Assembly: GCA_029706075.1 (NCBI GenBank)
Contig: JAINUG010000197.1
Location: forward strand, 845,009 to 909,008
DNA from: Aldrovandia affinis
Lineage: Eukaryota; Chordata; Actinopteri; Notacanthiformes; Halosauridae
DNA length: 64,000 nucleotides
Direction of reading: 5' to 3'
Shown: in pieces, positions 36,003-48,500 of the stretch
Layout: the number at the start of each line of letters is the position of its first letter
Position numbering within the stretch: position 1 is the first letter of the stretch
Made by a program: the position numbers and the translations under genes
The notes under the pieces: model-generated
Told to the model about the DNA's origin: nothing
The model's database searches: none
The model's input: only the letters and a program-made list of their open reading frames with translations

Positions 36003-37240
36003 TAAATCTAGTGTCCTAGTAGTCCTTCCCAGCCTTCTCTATATTGGGCGAGTGTTTCCCCCGGACAGGGCCACTAGCAAACTTGTTGCTAGAATGGCCT
36101 TTCGCTTTGTCTGGGGGAGCAAAATGGAGAGGCTGGGGAGGACAACCCTGATGAAGGAGGAGGAGAAAGGGGGCAGGGAGGTCCCAGATATAACATCAGT
36201 TATATTGGCACAGGGTCTGGCCGCACTGGTCCAGAACACCCTGGGGGGAGAGTCGGCCTCTGGTAAATTTGCTAAATACTATGCCACTCCCTTCCTCAGA
36301 TCTATGGGTCTGTGTGGGCTGGACCACAATGTGCCATACAGCTGGGACCCCCCATATGTATACAGGGCCCTGAGGGATTTTGCCTTCGGGACGGGATTGG
36401 TCGGGGCTGGGTTGCCCTCATGGACATACAAAAATATCATGTCCTTTTTGAGATCGGGAGAGACCATGACGCTCCCGAGGGGCAACCCAGCCTTAAACCC
36501 TGAAATTGTATGGAAAAATTTGAATCATAAAACTTTAAATAATAAACAAAAAGACATAACATGGATGTCTGCTCATGGCTGTCTCCCCACCAGACTATTC
36601 CTGTTTAGACGGCACTTAGCCCTGACCGAGAACTGCCCCCACGGATGCACTGACTCAGAACATGTACACCATCTGTTCTGGGAGTGCTCCGTGGCCAGAC
36701 GGGTCTGGGGCCTTGTTGTGTCTTCTGTCTCTCAGAACAGGCTCCTGCCGAGATCCTCCCTGACGATCTGAGAGGGTCCTGTATGGCCCCCGTGAGGGAT
36801 GTAGGACCCCAGAGCTGCAGCACCAGTGGAGGATCATTAACATCGTTAAGCAGGTCCTGTGGGAGGCAAGGAACATCCAGGTCTTCCAAGAACAAACAGT
36901 GGACCTGTTCACTCTCTGGAAGAGGCTTCAAAACCTCCTCCAGGACGGCGTTTTGGTGGACTTTTTGAAGGACGAGAGAGGGGCAAGGAGGAAATGGGGG
37001 GTGAGCCACTGGAAAGAACTCATTATATAGCTCACCCCCCAGAGGAGGCGCGCTCTGGGCAACCAACCCCAAGCACAAACTCCTTTTGTTTTGTCTTTTC
37101 TTTTGATTTAAGATTATATGTATTTCCAGTCCTGTCCTTTGTATAGTCTAGTGTGTTGTTGTTCCCCTGTCTTTGTAAAATGTATTAACCTATTGTTACC
37201 CAAATATTGTTTGAAAAGAATTTTAAAAACCAATAAAATA
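36003..37240 (+). mobile_element. L1/Tx1-like LINE ORF2 C-terminal part and 3' UTR
   Basis: The frame 35998-36771 has RVFPPDRATSKLVARMAFRF, GREVPDI, then a zf-RVT-type cysteine region: WMSAHGCLPTRLFLFRRHL, CPHGCTDSEHVHHLFWECS. This matches the end of L1/Tx1-like RT proteins. Coding continues after a frame break near 36770 (LWKRLQNLL type). The 3' end is AT-rich at about 37220-37245. Confidence 0.7.
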
Positions 37241-37259
37241 ACATTCCTGAGTGATTACA

Positions 37260-39100
37260 ACATCTGCAGAAGGCATTTTAATGGTCTCTTGTGTCGTTTT
37301 AAGGACGCAGTAGGCCAGCAAGGGTTCTTTTTGAGCATCATCCATAGTTGTGCGGTGTATGGAACACGGATGCTTGCTACCGATATTATCCATAGCTGTG
37401 CAGTGTATGGAGCATGGATCATTATCGCTTCCTTTAATAAAGTGGCTACCTGCGTAGTCAGTTTTGCATTACTACTGGACTCTGACTCTTTTCTTGATAC
37501 ATCACCCAACGGATGCTCGCTACAATACGTTTATGTCCGTTTCTCTGTAAACATCTAAATGGCAAATATAATGGGAATCAGTTGTCAAATAATTGACATA
37601 GACAAACTACACATTAAAATAACCCAGACTAACTACCGCATTTTCTGGTCACACATTGGCATAAGAATTAAATAAAGATGAATATTGATTTGGTAGGTCT
37701 TTATTTTTTAAGCCATGCTACTGAAACAGCAAGTGTTGGCAAAATGGAGACAAAAATGAACCTTTTGATAGTGAGAAAAAATTAGCTAAACGACATTTTT
37801 CACCTACAGTTCAACAGTTCAACAGTGGTTCTCTGTGGCTCAGTTGGTAGAGCACAGCGTTGGTAACGCTTAGGTTGTGGGTTCAATCCCCACTGGGGCC
37901 ACAAAAATGTATGCATTCGAATACTGTAAGTCGCTTTGGATAAAAGCGTCTGCTAAATGGCGTATATTACAGCAAACCTAACTACTATTACATTTAGCTA
38001 GCTAACTAGCTAAATGTATGTAATAAATATGAACTGTGAATTAAATCAAAATAGAAATAGTATAACGAATTAGTTAGCGCTATTTAATATTAGAAGCAAC
38101 ATAGCCAACGTTAGCTAGCAACATATTTTATGATTAGTGTTTTTATAAATAAAGTGGTTAACTTCACTATTAGCCCCTATACAAGCTTACCAGTTAAGTT
38201 AACATTAACTTTGTAGCATTCAGTTTTTAATAACTAGCTAGCTAGCTAAGTTAGCTTGCAAGACAGATAATAACATTACGGCTACATTACAAAATATTAT
38301 ACATAGCGTTATGTACTCATTAACAAGCTGGCCATCCAGTCCGGCTGGTTTAACGTTAGATTTCTAGTTTATACCACAAAAAACCGTGCTTTCACATCAC
38401 AGCTAACTGAGCCAAACAACACAAATTAATTGGTGTGTGTTATCTTTTCTTGTAGATGTGGATGCTCACGGCTCAGAGGGAAACGGACATAAACGCAAAA
38501 GTATCAACAGCAGAATGTGGACGATGGATAACGGCATAGTAAATTGTAGGCTACATAATATTTATGGATTTTGGTCGGAGTGCTCCATTAAGGATCCACC
38601 ACCAACATTTCTTGGTCAAAATCTTTGTTTGAAACGTCACATAAACTAACTCTACAGGAGGGAGTAAAAATAAACCACTTCCTCTTTTAAGATTATGTTC
38701 ATCGATTTAAACATGGCTATAATGACCATGGATTCCAGAAAAATGTAAACAATACACCCAATATTATTCCAAATCTTTCCATTTAAGCCCAGTTATTCAC
38801 GCCAGTCTGTAAATGTGGGAGGGATGGGTGGGGAATGTGTATAGCATTTAAATGCTAAAATGTGGCTTCAATTGGTTGTAGTTGACTATCTCCCAATCTC
38901 ACTACTTTGTTTTCTTATTGTGACATTTTCATGTGTGGATTCCCAACCTTGGTCCAGCTCAACCAACCCCAATTAACATAGTGTTCAGATGGAAGCAGAA
39001 CCAGCATCCATGGAACCAGGGTTTCGGAAATGCTGTTAAAGCTTCTGAGTTTTATGTGTAATTTAAAAACCTGTCCTTGATATTCGTGGCGTTGTTTCAC
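37260..39100. other. Intergenic stretch, no gene recognised
   Basis: It contains a 48-bp spaced direct repeat (ATCCATAG... at 37338 and 37387), the SINE at 37831, and AT-rich DNA with many TAGCTAGC motifs. A frame at 38455-38649 follows a good acceptor (CTTGTAG) but resembles no protein known to me. Confidence 0.5.
37831..37965 (+). repeat. tRNA-derived SINE with UnaL2-type tail
   Basis: The head has box A TGGCTCAGTTGGTAGAGC (37836-37853) and box B GGTTCAATCCC (37880-37890). The tail TCGCTTTGGATAAAAGCG then TCTGCTAAATGG is a stem-loop shared with L2-type LINE 3' ends, as known for the UnaL2/UnaSINE1 pair of eel. The L2 copies at 51156 and 48501 carry the matching stem (CGCTCTGGATAAGAGCG on the minus strand), so trans-mobilisation by L2 is likely. 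Confidence 0.8.
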
Positions 39101-39104
39101 AATT

Positions 39105-41826
39105 GAAGGGCTTACTTCCAAAACCTGTTAAGTCCATTTTTGCCAAAAAATGGTTCTGAGCACCACCTGCAACTACATATGGCAACGCATGTTTCTGCTG
39201 TAAATTGAGCGTTAAAAGCAGTTTTCCAAAACCATAAAACTATTGTGTTGTTTATTAAGTCTGGTTTCATTTCCAAAACCCAATAGCGTGAGGTTTTCAA
39301 CGTCACGTGATATTTTGTTCAAGTTGTTATGGCGGAAGATATTTGTGAGGATTATTCCGAGCTTGTTTCTCCTTCTAGTAAAAGTAGAAAGCGTAAAAGA
39401 TGCCCAGAAAAGTGGAAGAAAAATATTTTGAAAGAAAAGCGTTACAGCGCAGAAGGAAAGTCGCCTTCGGTCAACTGTACTCATGTGACAAAGCCATCCA
39501 ACCGTCGGTGTCGCGTTAGCAAATTGGCACAGACGGACATTGACCTATTTTTCGGGCAGTTGTATTCTACCACGGACAAACAGAAACAGGACTTTTTCCT
39601 ACTGAAATGCATGACTGTGCTGCATCCGAAACGCAAGCGTCCACGGAATAAGGAGTCAAAACATCGCTCCGTGACAGTGAAGTACCAGGTTCTGGGTGTG
39701 CCGGTGTGTGCCATTGCGTTTCAGGGTATCACCAACATCAAGCGTACACGCCTGCAGAACATCGCGAGTCATTGGAAACAACATCACAACATACGAAATG
39801 AAACAAGAGGGGGACGCCGGCTTTGTCGAGATCACGAAGAAATGAAACGCAAAATCCGACTGCACATTGAAAGCTTCAAATGCCGGGAGAGTCACTACAG
39901 TCGGTCGGACTCTGAAAACCGGAAGTATTTACCACCAGAACTGTCCGTTCGCAAGATGTGGAAACTGTTTAAATGTAATGAACCGCATTGTAAATATTCT
40001 TTGTATTACAAAATTTTTGGCGGGGAGTACAATCTTGGATTTGGAAACCCAAGATCTGAATTGTGTGGGCATTGCGAACGAATGAAGGCAAAGATAAAGC
40101 TAACACAAGATGCGGCAGAAAAGACTCGGCTCATGACTGAGTTACAAGTTCATAAGATGCGTGCAAAATATTTCTATACCCTTCTCAACAAAATCGATGT
40201 TGAGGAACCATGCATTACTGTTGCATTTGACATGCAACAGAATCAGCCTTTGCCAAAGGTGGCTGTATCGGAAGCATTTTATGCACGCCAAGTTTGGGTT
40301 TTCAACCTCACTTTTGTTGTTCACGAGAACCGAACCCAAACTACCGACAAGGTGCACATTTACACTTGGGACGAGACTCAGGCTGGCCGCGATTCAAATA
40401 TTGTTGCCAGTGCATTGTTACATTTTTTGCAGAATCTCACGATACCCCAAGGTATTAGCAAAATAAGACTATTCTCGGATGCTTGTGCGTCTCAAAACAG
40501 AAATTCAACTGTTGTGGGAGTGTGTCAGTACTATTGTAATGTTATGAAGCCTAACATTGTGGTTGAACATTATTTTCCTGTGAGGGGCCACTCATTCCTG
40601 CCTGCTGACAGGGTGTTTGGTAGGATTGAGAAGGTGTTCCGTAAAATGGAAACAATACTGTTGCCTACTGAATATCACCAGATTTATGCCACTTTTGGCA
40701 CGGTTCATGTTCTTGGCCAGGATTGGGAAATAAGTGATTTTAAGGCACAGTGCAAGGCCCATTTGAAGGTGAAATTGGGTTTTAAGCTGTCTGAGGTAAA
40801 GACAATCAGATACGAAAATATGAAAGTCGGTGTTAAGTCGGTGTACAATGGCGAATATTGTTATCACACGATTGGCAAGAAAGGAAAAAAGCTTTCAACA
40901 TTTAAGGCAAAGCTGATACCACTCAAAAGTGTGATAAAGCCAGCCAAAGCTGCAGATGTAGGAAAGCTGCTGATGGCTGTAGGAATAAACCTGGAAACTG
41001 CAACCAAGTTGCAGCCATACTATCAACCCATCTGTCAGTCCGCTTTGGATAACAAGTCCGTGGATGACGGGGAAGATGAAAATGTGACATGGTTATTTGA
41101 CTATGGCAATGATGCGTGTGTTTAGATTGTGTTAACATAAACAACCATTAGCATTATTGTTTACACATCTGCTTATCGGTTTCTGTGATATCATTATCAA
41201 CATTTTAATTGTTTCGTTTTAGTTGTGTTCCTTGCAAAATAATATGTCTGCAGTCTGAAGTCAGTATTATGTAGTTTTTTAGTTTCTTTTTCCTACAACA
41301 TTTACTATTTCTCTATTCCAATGTACGTTTTAACAGTTCTGCCAATACAAAAGACTGTACTCTTTATGTTTCGTTCAGACAACAAAATGTTGAAAATAAA
41401 GTAAAAGTTTTCTAAGCAACTTGTTTTTACCGAAGTGCCAACATCATTTTAGAGCTCTTATAACCGTTGTCTTTGTGTTATATCATCCATCTATTATGCC
41501 ACAATACTATAAAAAATATAGTCCAGTAAGCCAGAGTGACAGGAAAATTGAGTAAGAACAAATAACACATGCATAATGCTTGGTGTGAAACTCACGGTAA
41601 TCGCGATGAATGAATTTCATGACATTTTGGCACAAAAAGTGACAAAATAATAAGAACAAAGAAGAGTAGATTTCAAAAACACCCTTTATTTAAATAGTCT
41701 GCCATGGTAACCAAACATAGTTTTCATAAAATGAACATTGCTGTTAGTGGTAACAACTTTTCAGAAAAATGCGTTTTTCTCCTTACAAGCAAAATGGACT
41801 TAACAGGTTTTGGAAGTAAGCCCTTC
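39105..41826 (+). mobile_element. Intact 2.7-kb DNA transposon, 36-bp perfect TIRs, AATT duplication
   Basis: The termini 39105-39140 and 41791-41826 are perfect inverted copies starting GAAGGGCTTACTTCCAAAAC. AATT flanks both ends (39101-39104 and 41827-41830), consistent with a 4-bp target duplication. One complete ORF (39329-41125) fills the middle, and AATAAA lies near 41393. No second gene was recognised in the 700-base 3' part. The family name is not certain; 4-bp duplications occur in Sola elements among others. Confidence 0.88.
39329..41125 (+). CDS. Putative transposase, DUF7869-like (598 aa, single exon)
   Basis: The frame is complete, with no introns or stops. Basic nuclear-localisation-like runs are KSRKRKRC (18-25) and KRKRPR (101-106). 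A cysteine cluster occurs at 216-249 (CNEPHC ... ELCGHCER). Candidate catalytic positions in an RNase H-like fold are D301 (AFDMQQNQPLPK), D384 (LFSDACASQNRN) and D427/E434 (GHSFLPADRVFGRIEK). This last pair of motifs is what I remember of DUF7869 proteins, found in many animal genomes as repeated ORFs. Function as the transposase is inferred from its position between perfect TIRs. The ATG at 39329 is the first in frame and lies 224 bases inside the left end. Confidence 0.8.
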   Translation: MAEDICEDYSELVSPSSKSRKRKRCPEKWKKNILKEKRYSAEGKSPSVNCTHVTKPSNRRCRVSKLAQTDIDLFFGQLYSTTDKQKQDFFLLKCMTVLHPKRKRPRNKESKHRSVTVKYQVLGVPVCAIAFQGITNIKRTRLQNIASHWKQHHNIRNETRGGRRLCRDHEEMKRKIRLHIESFKCRESHYSRSDSENRKYLPPELSVRKMWKLFKCNEPHCKYSLYYKIFGGEYNLGFGNPRSELCGHCERMKAKIKLTQDAAEKTRLMTELQVHKMRAKYFYTLLNKIDVEEPCITVAFDMQQNQPLPKVAVSEAFYARQVWVFNLTFVVHENRTQTTDKVHIYTWDETQAGRDSNIVASALLHFLQNLTIPQGISKIRLFSDACASQNRNSTVVGVCQYYCNVMKPNIVVEHYFPVRGHSFLPADRVFGRIEKVFRKMETILLPTEYHQIYATFGTVHVLGQDWEISDFKAQCKAHLKVKLGFKLSEVKTIRYENMKVGVKSVYNGEYCYHTIGKKGKKLSTFKAKLIPLKSVIKPAKAADVGKLLMAVGINLETATKLQPYYQPICQSALDNKSVDDGEDENVTWLFDYGNDACV

Positions 41827-42469
41827 AATTACTCTCGTCATGTTTTTAGAATAGTAACTCGAATCTTACATTTAAAAGTAATACAAAATTATTTATCTTC
41901 ACAATTAGATTATAGCACATAAAGAATGTGTAAATAATGATCTAAAAACGGATTTGCCACAACATTTTTTTTGTAATCGGGGCGGTTTGCACAGGCGCAA
42001 ACATATAGTTTTCTTCCTGGCAATTTAAAGAGAAAGGTCGAGAGTCGCGCCTCCTTCCCATGTTGACACGACACTGTTCTCAACTGGCTATCGTAATCTA
42101 AGGTAATGATGCGCAACAATTGTTACGCGCGGATAGTTTGACTGCATTTCCCAGGTGCGGAAAGCTTGATTGCAGTATATTTTAGTACCGACTCCAATAC
42201 ATTACTCTGGAGCCTTCCCTGTTGTGTTTTCAACAAAACAAAAAACTGACGCTGTGGTAAAGATTAGGAAGCGCAAAATTCGGTTTGTAATAGGTTAAAA
42301 AAAGACGACATTAATATATAGATATACTAGATTAAAAATGCATTCGTTTAAAAGGTGGTAGACCAGGCTGGAAAATAATTTAGATTTTTGGGGTTAGGTT
42401 AGCAAAAGTGAGGTGGATAAGACTCCACCTCTCCAAATCCTTAGAACAAATGTATCGTTTTTAGCACCA

Positions 42470-42582
42470 CCAATCAGGAAGTAGGAAGTAGGAAGTGAAG
42501 TGGTCTTGTTTGCAGGCTAGCGCGCTAGCTCTTATTCTGCGTTAATTGTTTCGCTTGATTCTAGACAGACAAGTTAGCTATA
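42470..42582 (+). promoter_or_regulatory. CHMP3 proximal promoter candidate
   Basis: A CCAAT box (42470-42474) is followed by three GGAAGT ETS-type motifs in tandem with a 7-base period (42477, 42484, 42491), ending about 90 bases before the CHMP3 ATG. There is no TATA box. This fits a housekeeping promoter; activity is inferred. Confidence 0.55.
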
Positions 42583-45500
42583 ATGGGACTTTTTGGAAAA
42601 ACGCACGAGAAACCACCCAAAGAACTAGTAAGTATGTTTTGACTTAAATCTGCTCTTTATTTGCTTGCCCTAGCAAAGTCCTGTAGTTACCAATGATGTT
42701 GAAGTATGCTGGAGTGGATGTGTCGACAGTCATCCGGTTTAGTTAGACGGTATTAAACTTGATATTACGTCGACTGTTCTTGTAAATCCGTGCAAACCTC
42801 CAGTGCTTTCTTTATTCTTAATTCGTTGACACTTGTCTGGCAGGAACACATGCAAGTATATGGGGTTCGCTTGGCGAGAAGTAATGTGTAATAAGTAACT
42901 CGTCTGCTGTCGATAATACTACATGGCGTTGGTTAAAATAAAATACTTTTGGTCCGTTCGATTTGAGGAAGATTGCAGATTGCTTCAAAGCAGGTTGCCA
43001 TGCTGATTTGTATAATCCCTAAACATGACGTCATCTGTATTGTTACTTTTTGCAAGTGTCATTACATTTAGTTACAATAATGAGTCTTCAAGGAAACCCA
43101 AATATGACTTTCTTCAAGTAATTTATCAGTCTTGCTATTTTAACTAAAATGCATATTTTATTAAGTTATCACAATTTAAGGAAACATTTAAAAAGTGGCA
43201 GATTGCACTAGTCAGTGAGAAAACTGTGACTTCTGCTAACGTGGCTGACAAATTCAAATCTGTAAACAGTCTTGTACAGCAAGCTGACCAAGTCTGATGA
43301 AAAATACTGACATAAAAAGTGATACATCTTAAGGCACTGTTCTAGTGTGTGGATGAGCCCCGCGGTGTGGTATCGAATCCAGACCGTGCCTGTGCAGAGT
43401 ATGGCCCGGAGGCCGGCGAGGCGACGCATAATTGGTTGGAGCGTAGCATGTCTGTTCCACGCTTTGACGTGCACCCAGCAATCACAAAACGAAAGGGAGG
43501 GGAATACCCCGTCGTTACAAAATCCGTACACAATTAAAAAATGGAAGACAAGACCCCATAAATTACTTGTTAGCATATAAATCCGTTTGCTAGCTGGGTT
43601 AATCGTATAGTGAGTTAGGGAGTGAGTTGAGTGAGTTAGCTAGCTAGCTTGCTAGATAGCATACTGAATAGCAACCTACCTGGTATTAGTAATTTAATTA
43701 AACGAACCATATGTAGTTCGCAGTGTTTGATGATGGTACACAGCTAACTACATGACAATTAGCACTATTTAGCTAGCTACTTATAGACCAGATAACTAAA
43801 TGTTAGCTGTATTCTCAGGTGTAGACTACTGTAAATGCAGCAATGGCAATTTTAAATCTTCCCCTGGTTAAACGCTGCATTTGAAGCTTTGCGTCAACAT
43901 GAAGCTCCACGTCAACCTAGAATTGAGAAATTGTATTGAGAAACACCCATTGTTTTTCAATGGAGCCCTGGCGTTTGCTTGCATTGCGTTGCTTGCTTTG
44001 AACCTTGGGCTTGCATTAAAAACAATTAATCGAGTCTACTTTAATAATAAAGTAGCAACATTTTGACGCAACATTATGGAGCGAATTTAGTGCTAATATT
44101 ATTTATAGCCTACTTGTTTTCAGAGTCACAAAAGTGAACGAAGATTCCTGCACAGCAAACATAATTCACACTATTGTGTCACATGAGTACAAATTAAAGC
44201 CCGAGTCTTGAATCTGCATTTGTCAATCTCAACCTGTGGATCAATGATGTTAAATATCTAGCTATCGCTACACTGGCATGCATGAGCTTTCTTAATTTAC
44301 CAGCTGAGGCTACCCTTCATCGTTAGTTTGAAGTCACTGGCTTTAGGTTTGGGCTTATTCACCCGAAAACTATGTCAAGTGACATCTTAAAAGGCGGGGG
44401 GAAAGGGAGATTTATTAATATTATTAACGCTAGCTTAATTTTATGTTCTCCCATTTAGCTAACTATATCATGGTAAATATATTCATATTAGTATGATAAA
44501 TATATTAGTTGACTGTTGATTCCTTCACGACTGTGGACGTTATACTTCCACAGAAGTAACCTCACTTTAGAGCAATGTGACTCGTCACAGTGAAGTAGCT
44601 GACGTTAGATGGCCAGCTGCCGAAATTCCACTCCCTGCCAGAATCTCACTCCCCTTCACACGTTCTGTTTTGATGCTCCGCTCGTTTCCTTTCGCGTTTT
44701 CTGACGGAAAGCGTCGTTATTTCAGAGGATAAATGCGCCTTTCGTAGTTTGCCAAAAACATTACTCTTTTACATTTGACCTGGTCGATTTTCGTAGTGTG
44801 CTGACATAGTCTATTTTGCGTTATTATCACGTTTCGCAAACATTCACCTTTTTCTGCTTCACTACATTCCACATTCACACTTGATGAAGCAGATTTAAAA
44901 AATTGGCATCTATAAAATGTCTATAAATGATCTAAAAACGGCTATTGCATTGTAAAACATTAAATCATTGCAGGTCGGACAGCTGTAAAATCTTCAAACA
45001 CAAGTCTTAGTTACAATCATGAGGGACCTATATCCAGCTGAGAATTAGAGCCCCCCCTCCCCACCCCACCTCATTTTTATAGATTGCCCTGTTTGACAAA
45101 CCAATACATTAACTGATAATGATGATAAATTATAGTACAGTAAGGTCCAGAATTATTTGGACCTTTGATCAATTAGCAACAAAGGCTGTATAAAAGGATT
45201 ATCTTGAAGTAATATATGTATATATATTTTGAAATGATGTGTGACACCCCTAATATTTATTGAAAATAAAATCCAACAAAAATAAATCTGCATTAACATG
45301 CTGTCTTCTATAAAATAGAAGAGAGAAGAATCATAGAATTTGATGAGGTTGGTGAACATATTAGGGGATATTAGGCCATTCCTCCATACAGAATCTTTCA
45401 AGATCCTTCAGTCTGTGCTTGTGTAATGCCCTCTTCAATTCAAACTACACATTTTTGATTGAGTTCAAGTATGGAGACTGAGAGCCATTGCAAAACAGTA

Positions 45501-48500
45501 ATTTTGTTGTCAGTTAACAATTTTATGAGATATGATATGTATCGTATTTTACTTACCCAACTGTACACCTTCTCTAAACGATTGCAGTTAATGTTCAACT
45601 TATGAACTATATGTTGTATATTAACTTATTAATTGTATATTGTCAACTATACATATAGCATAATTTCAAATGGAACAACGTAGAAATTTGTCCTACACTA
45701 CATTTTACTAAAAAGAACGTACAAAAAGGTGAACATTGGCTAGTTTGAAACATTCTGATATTGTAACATTGTTGGTTGGAGATGGAAACACGACCATTTG
45801 GAAAAAGGTAATATTCCAACAGTGTGCCAATGTTGGTTCATGATGAATATGTGACTGTTGGGCAGAAGTAACATTCCAACGTTGTGCCAGTATGCTACTG
45901 GCAGGATGTGACTGTTGACAACCATAATGACGATTAGCCAATGTTGGCCCAACCAGCGCCTGTTTACTGGGAATGCAGCAATGACCATTCAATGAAAACT
46001 TCTTTCACATTTTATTCCTGCATATAAAAATGATTGCTGTATAGATAGTAGGGCTGACCCCATTTAGTCGACTGGTCGATTGTTTGGTCGATGGGCTGTT
46101 GGTCGACCGAGATTTGTTTTGGTCGAGCAGTCGCACGAAAAAAATAATAATAATTAAAAAAATTCTCCACGCAACATGAGACACCTAGATTCGCTCCACA
46201 GTTCGGTGCACTTGTCAGTAGAATAATCAATTCTGGATGCTGCGGGTATGGCAGTGACAGTCCTTCACTCTTAACATATATAGCTAGGCCTATGTTCTCT
46301 TTAACCCCCTGAGGTCGGCTGGATCGCCGACAATCCGAGCAGCAATGAAAGTATATTACTATTTCTAACTTTGCGAGATTTTATCATACACACGTGGCAA
46401 AAACATTGACAGAAACCTTAGAATCACGACTTTCTGATTTGAGCACTGGCAAATGAGATTTTTGAAATTAGGTTAATTAGACAAAAAGTAAACATTGTCT
46501 TTTACTCTCGGTCTACCTGGAAGTGCCCTCCCACTTCTATTGACATGGTAACAAGGTGCTAGTTTCGGGGAGGGGTGATGCCATGTGTGAAAACGCGATG
46601 TAAACAACACATAAGATATATTTTATTTGCCATGTTTTCAATGCCATGTATGAATTCTGTGTCTTGTAACGTTATACATATTCAGTTTGTTGTAACATTA
46701 CAAATTGCAATAGGCACTCAAGATCTATGTAAAAATACTTTTCAAACAGCCTAAAATATTACAACATAGCCTACGCATTAGAATGTGTTATGGTTGTGGT
46801 CAAATAAAAGCATCAGCCTATGATGTGGCCATACCGCAACTTCACAAGCGCAACGGCAGAATCTGCAAGGGCACCATGAGCTCGGAACGGATTACTCTTT
46901 CAGGTAATCTTGAACTCCGGCTCCATAAAGTAATTAGCCTATTGTTACTCATTTGTGTCATTCACTTAAGAAAGTTATAAAACATGAGACAAGCGCAGTG
47001 TGCATATAGTTTATTAAAACAAATAGGGTGTGTCATATAGAGAGAAAAAAAGTTTCGACCAATCGGAAAAAACGGAGGACTGTTGGTCGACCAAGATTTG
47101 TTTTAGTCGGGGACAGCCCTACAAATGTTAATAAAGTAACCAACAGGCATTTACCATGATAAAAACAGTTTAACATTAGCACAACAAATAAAATAAAACA
47201 AAATATTGCACCAAGATAATATAAATAAATATTGTAAAAAATCAAATAATATAAGAATATACAGTACTGTGCACTCTGAAAATTCATATTAAAGCCATCT
47301 GAGCAGTAAGTGTTTAATTGAGCGAATAAACACTATAGTACATTGAAGTAAACGCAAAGAAACATTAATACAATGAAAAGTAACAAAAATGTGTTGTGTT
47401 TTTAAAACAAGTCAGTATTTTGTGTAGCCTCCCTTAGAATGCAAAACTGAAGCAGTTTGCTTCGGTAGACTGTTGTCATTTTTTTTCAGTCCTGTGGTAA
47501 ATTCTTCCAAGCTACTTGCAGGATTTGCCATAACTCTTCTTTTGACTTTGGCTGCTTTTTGTTCTTTTCCCTGTCCAAGTGATCCCACACAGCTTCAATT
47601 ATGTTGAGATTGGAGCTCTGATGTAGCCAATCTAATACTGTGAGTGTTCCATCTTCACACTTTTTAATTTTGACCAGATCCCCTACACTGTTGGCTGAAA
47701 TGCACCCCCAGACCATGACAGAGCCACCACCATGCTTCACAGAAGGTTGCAGACAGGCATCAGTGTAATTCTGACATACTGGCATATTTGTTAAGCAAAA
47801 ATGTCAAATTTGGACCCATCATAAGACTTGCTGCCACTGGTTGTCGCTCCATGCTTTATGGTCTTTCTCATATTGCAATCTCTTCTGCTTGCTGCCTTTC
47901 CACAATAATGGTTTCTTAGTTACAACATGTCCTAAAAGACCATTTCTTGTAAGACTTCTTGTCACAGTCAAAACATGTATTTTGGTGCCTGATGACTCTG
48001 TCAGATGCTGAGCAAGAACTTCACTGGATTTATTTTTGTCTCTCAAGGAAGTTACCTTTTAAGTACTGTTGATCAGATGCAGACAGCTTTTTGGGTCTTT
48101 ATCTTGCCCAGTTTTCTCTGATTTCTTTATGACAGCTTGAACACCACATCTTGAAAATACGAATTGCCTTGTTGATGCAAAACTATAATTTTATGTCTGT
48201 CAAACTCAACAAAATACATGGAATGGGTTGGAGTGCCTCGAGGAGAGGTTTGGGAACCAAACCTATGTTCTTCTGACCATCTCACAAGATATCAAGAATT
48301 TATTGGAAATGTTATTGTATTCATGTTTATTTGTATTTATTCTAATCTTGTATAGTGTTTTTTCAAGCAAATAATCACTTACTGTCCTTACTGTCTAAGA
48401 CTTTTGCACAGTGCTGTATAAATAATATAACAAATTATTTTTTAGCCAAGACAAAATTGCACTTCTGCCCTCATTGCACAACACTATTTACAGTGTCTAC

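Noticed and set aside
34817..36015. GGTTAAATCTAGTGTC occurs at 34817 and 36000 and could be an insertion duplication
   Set aside because: Neither copy lies at an element junction on the left side; one is gypsy coding sequence and the other L1-like coding sequence, so chance is more likely.
37831..37905. Candidate functional tRNA gene
   Set aside because: Boxes A and B are good but the cloverleaf is imperfect and it is followed by a SINE body and tail, so it is the head of a SINE.
38437..38649. Possible exon after a good acceptor
   Set aside because: No donor or partner exon was found and the peptide resembles nothing known to me.
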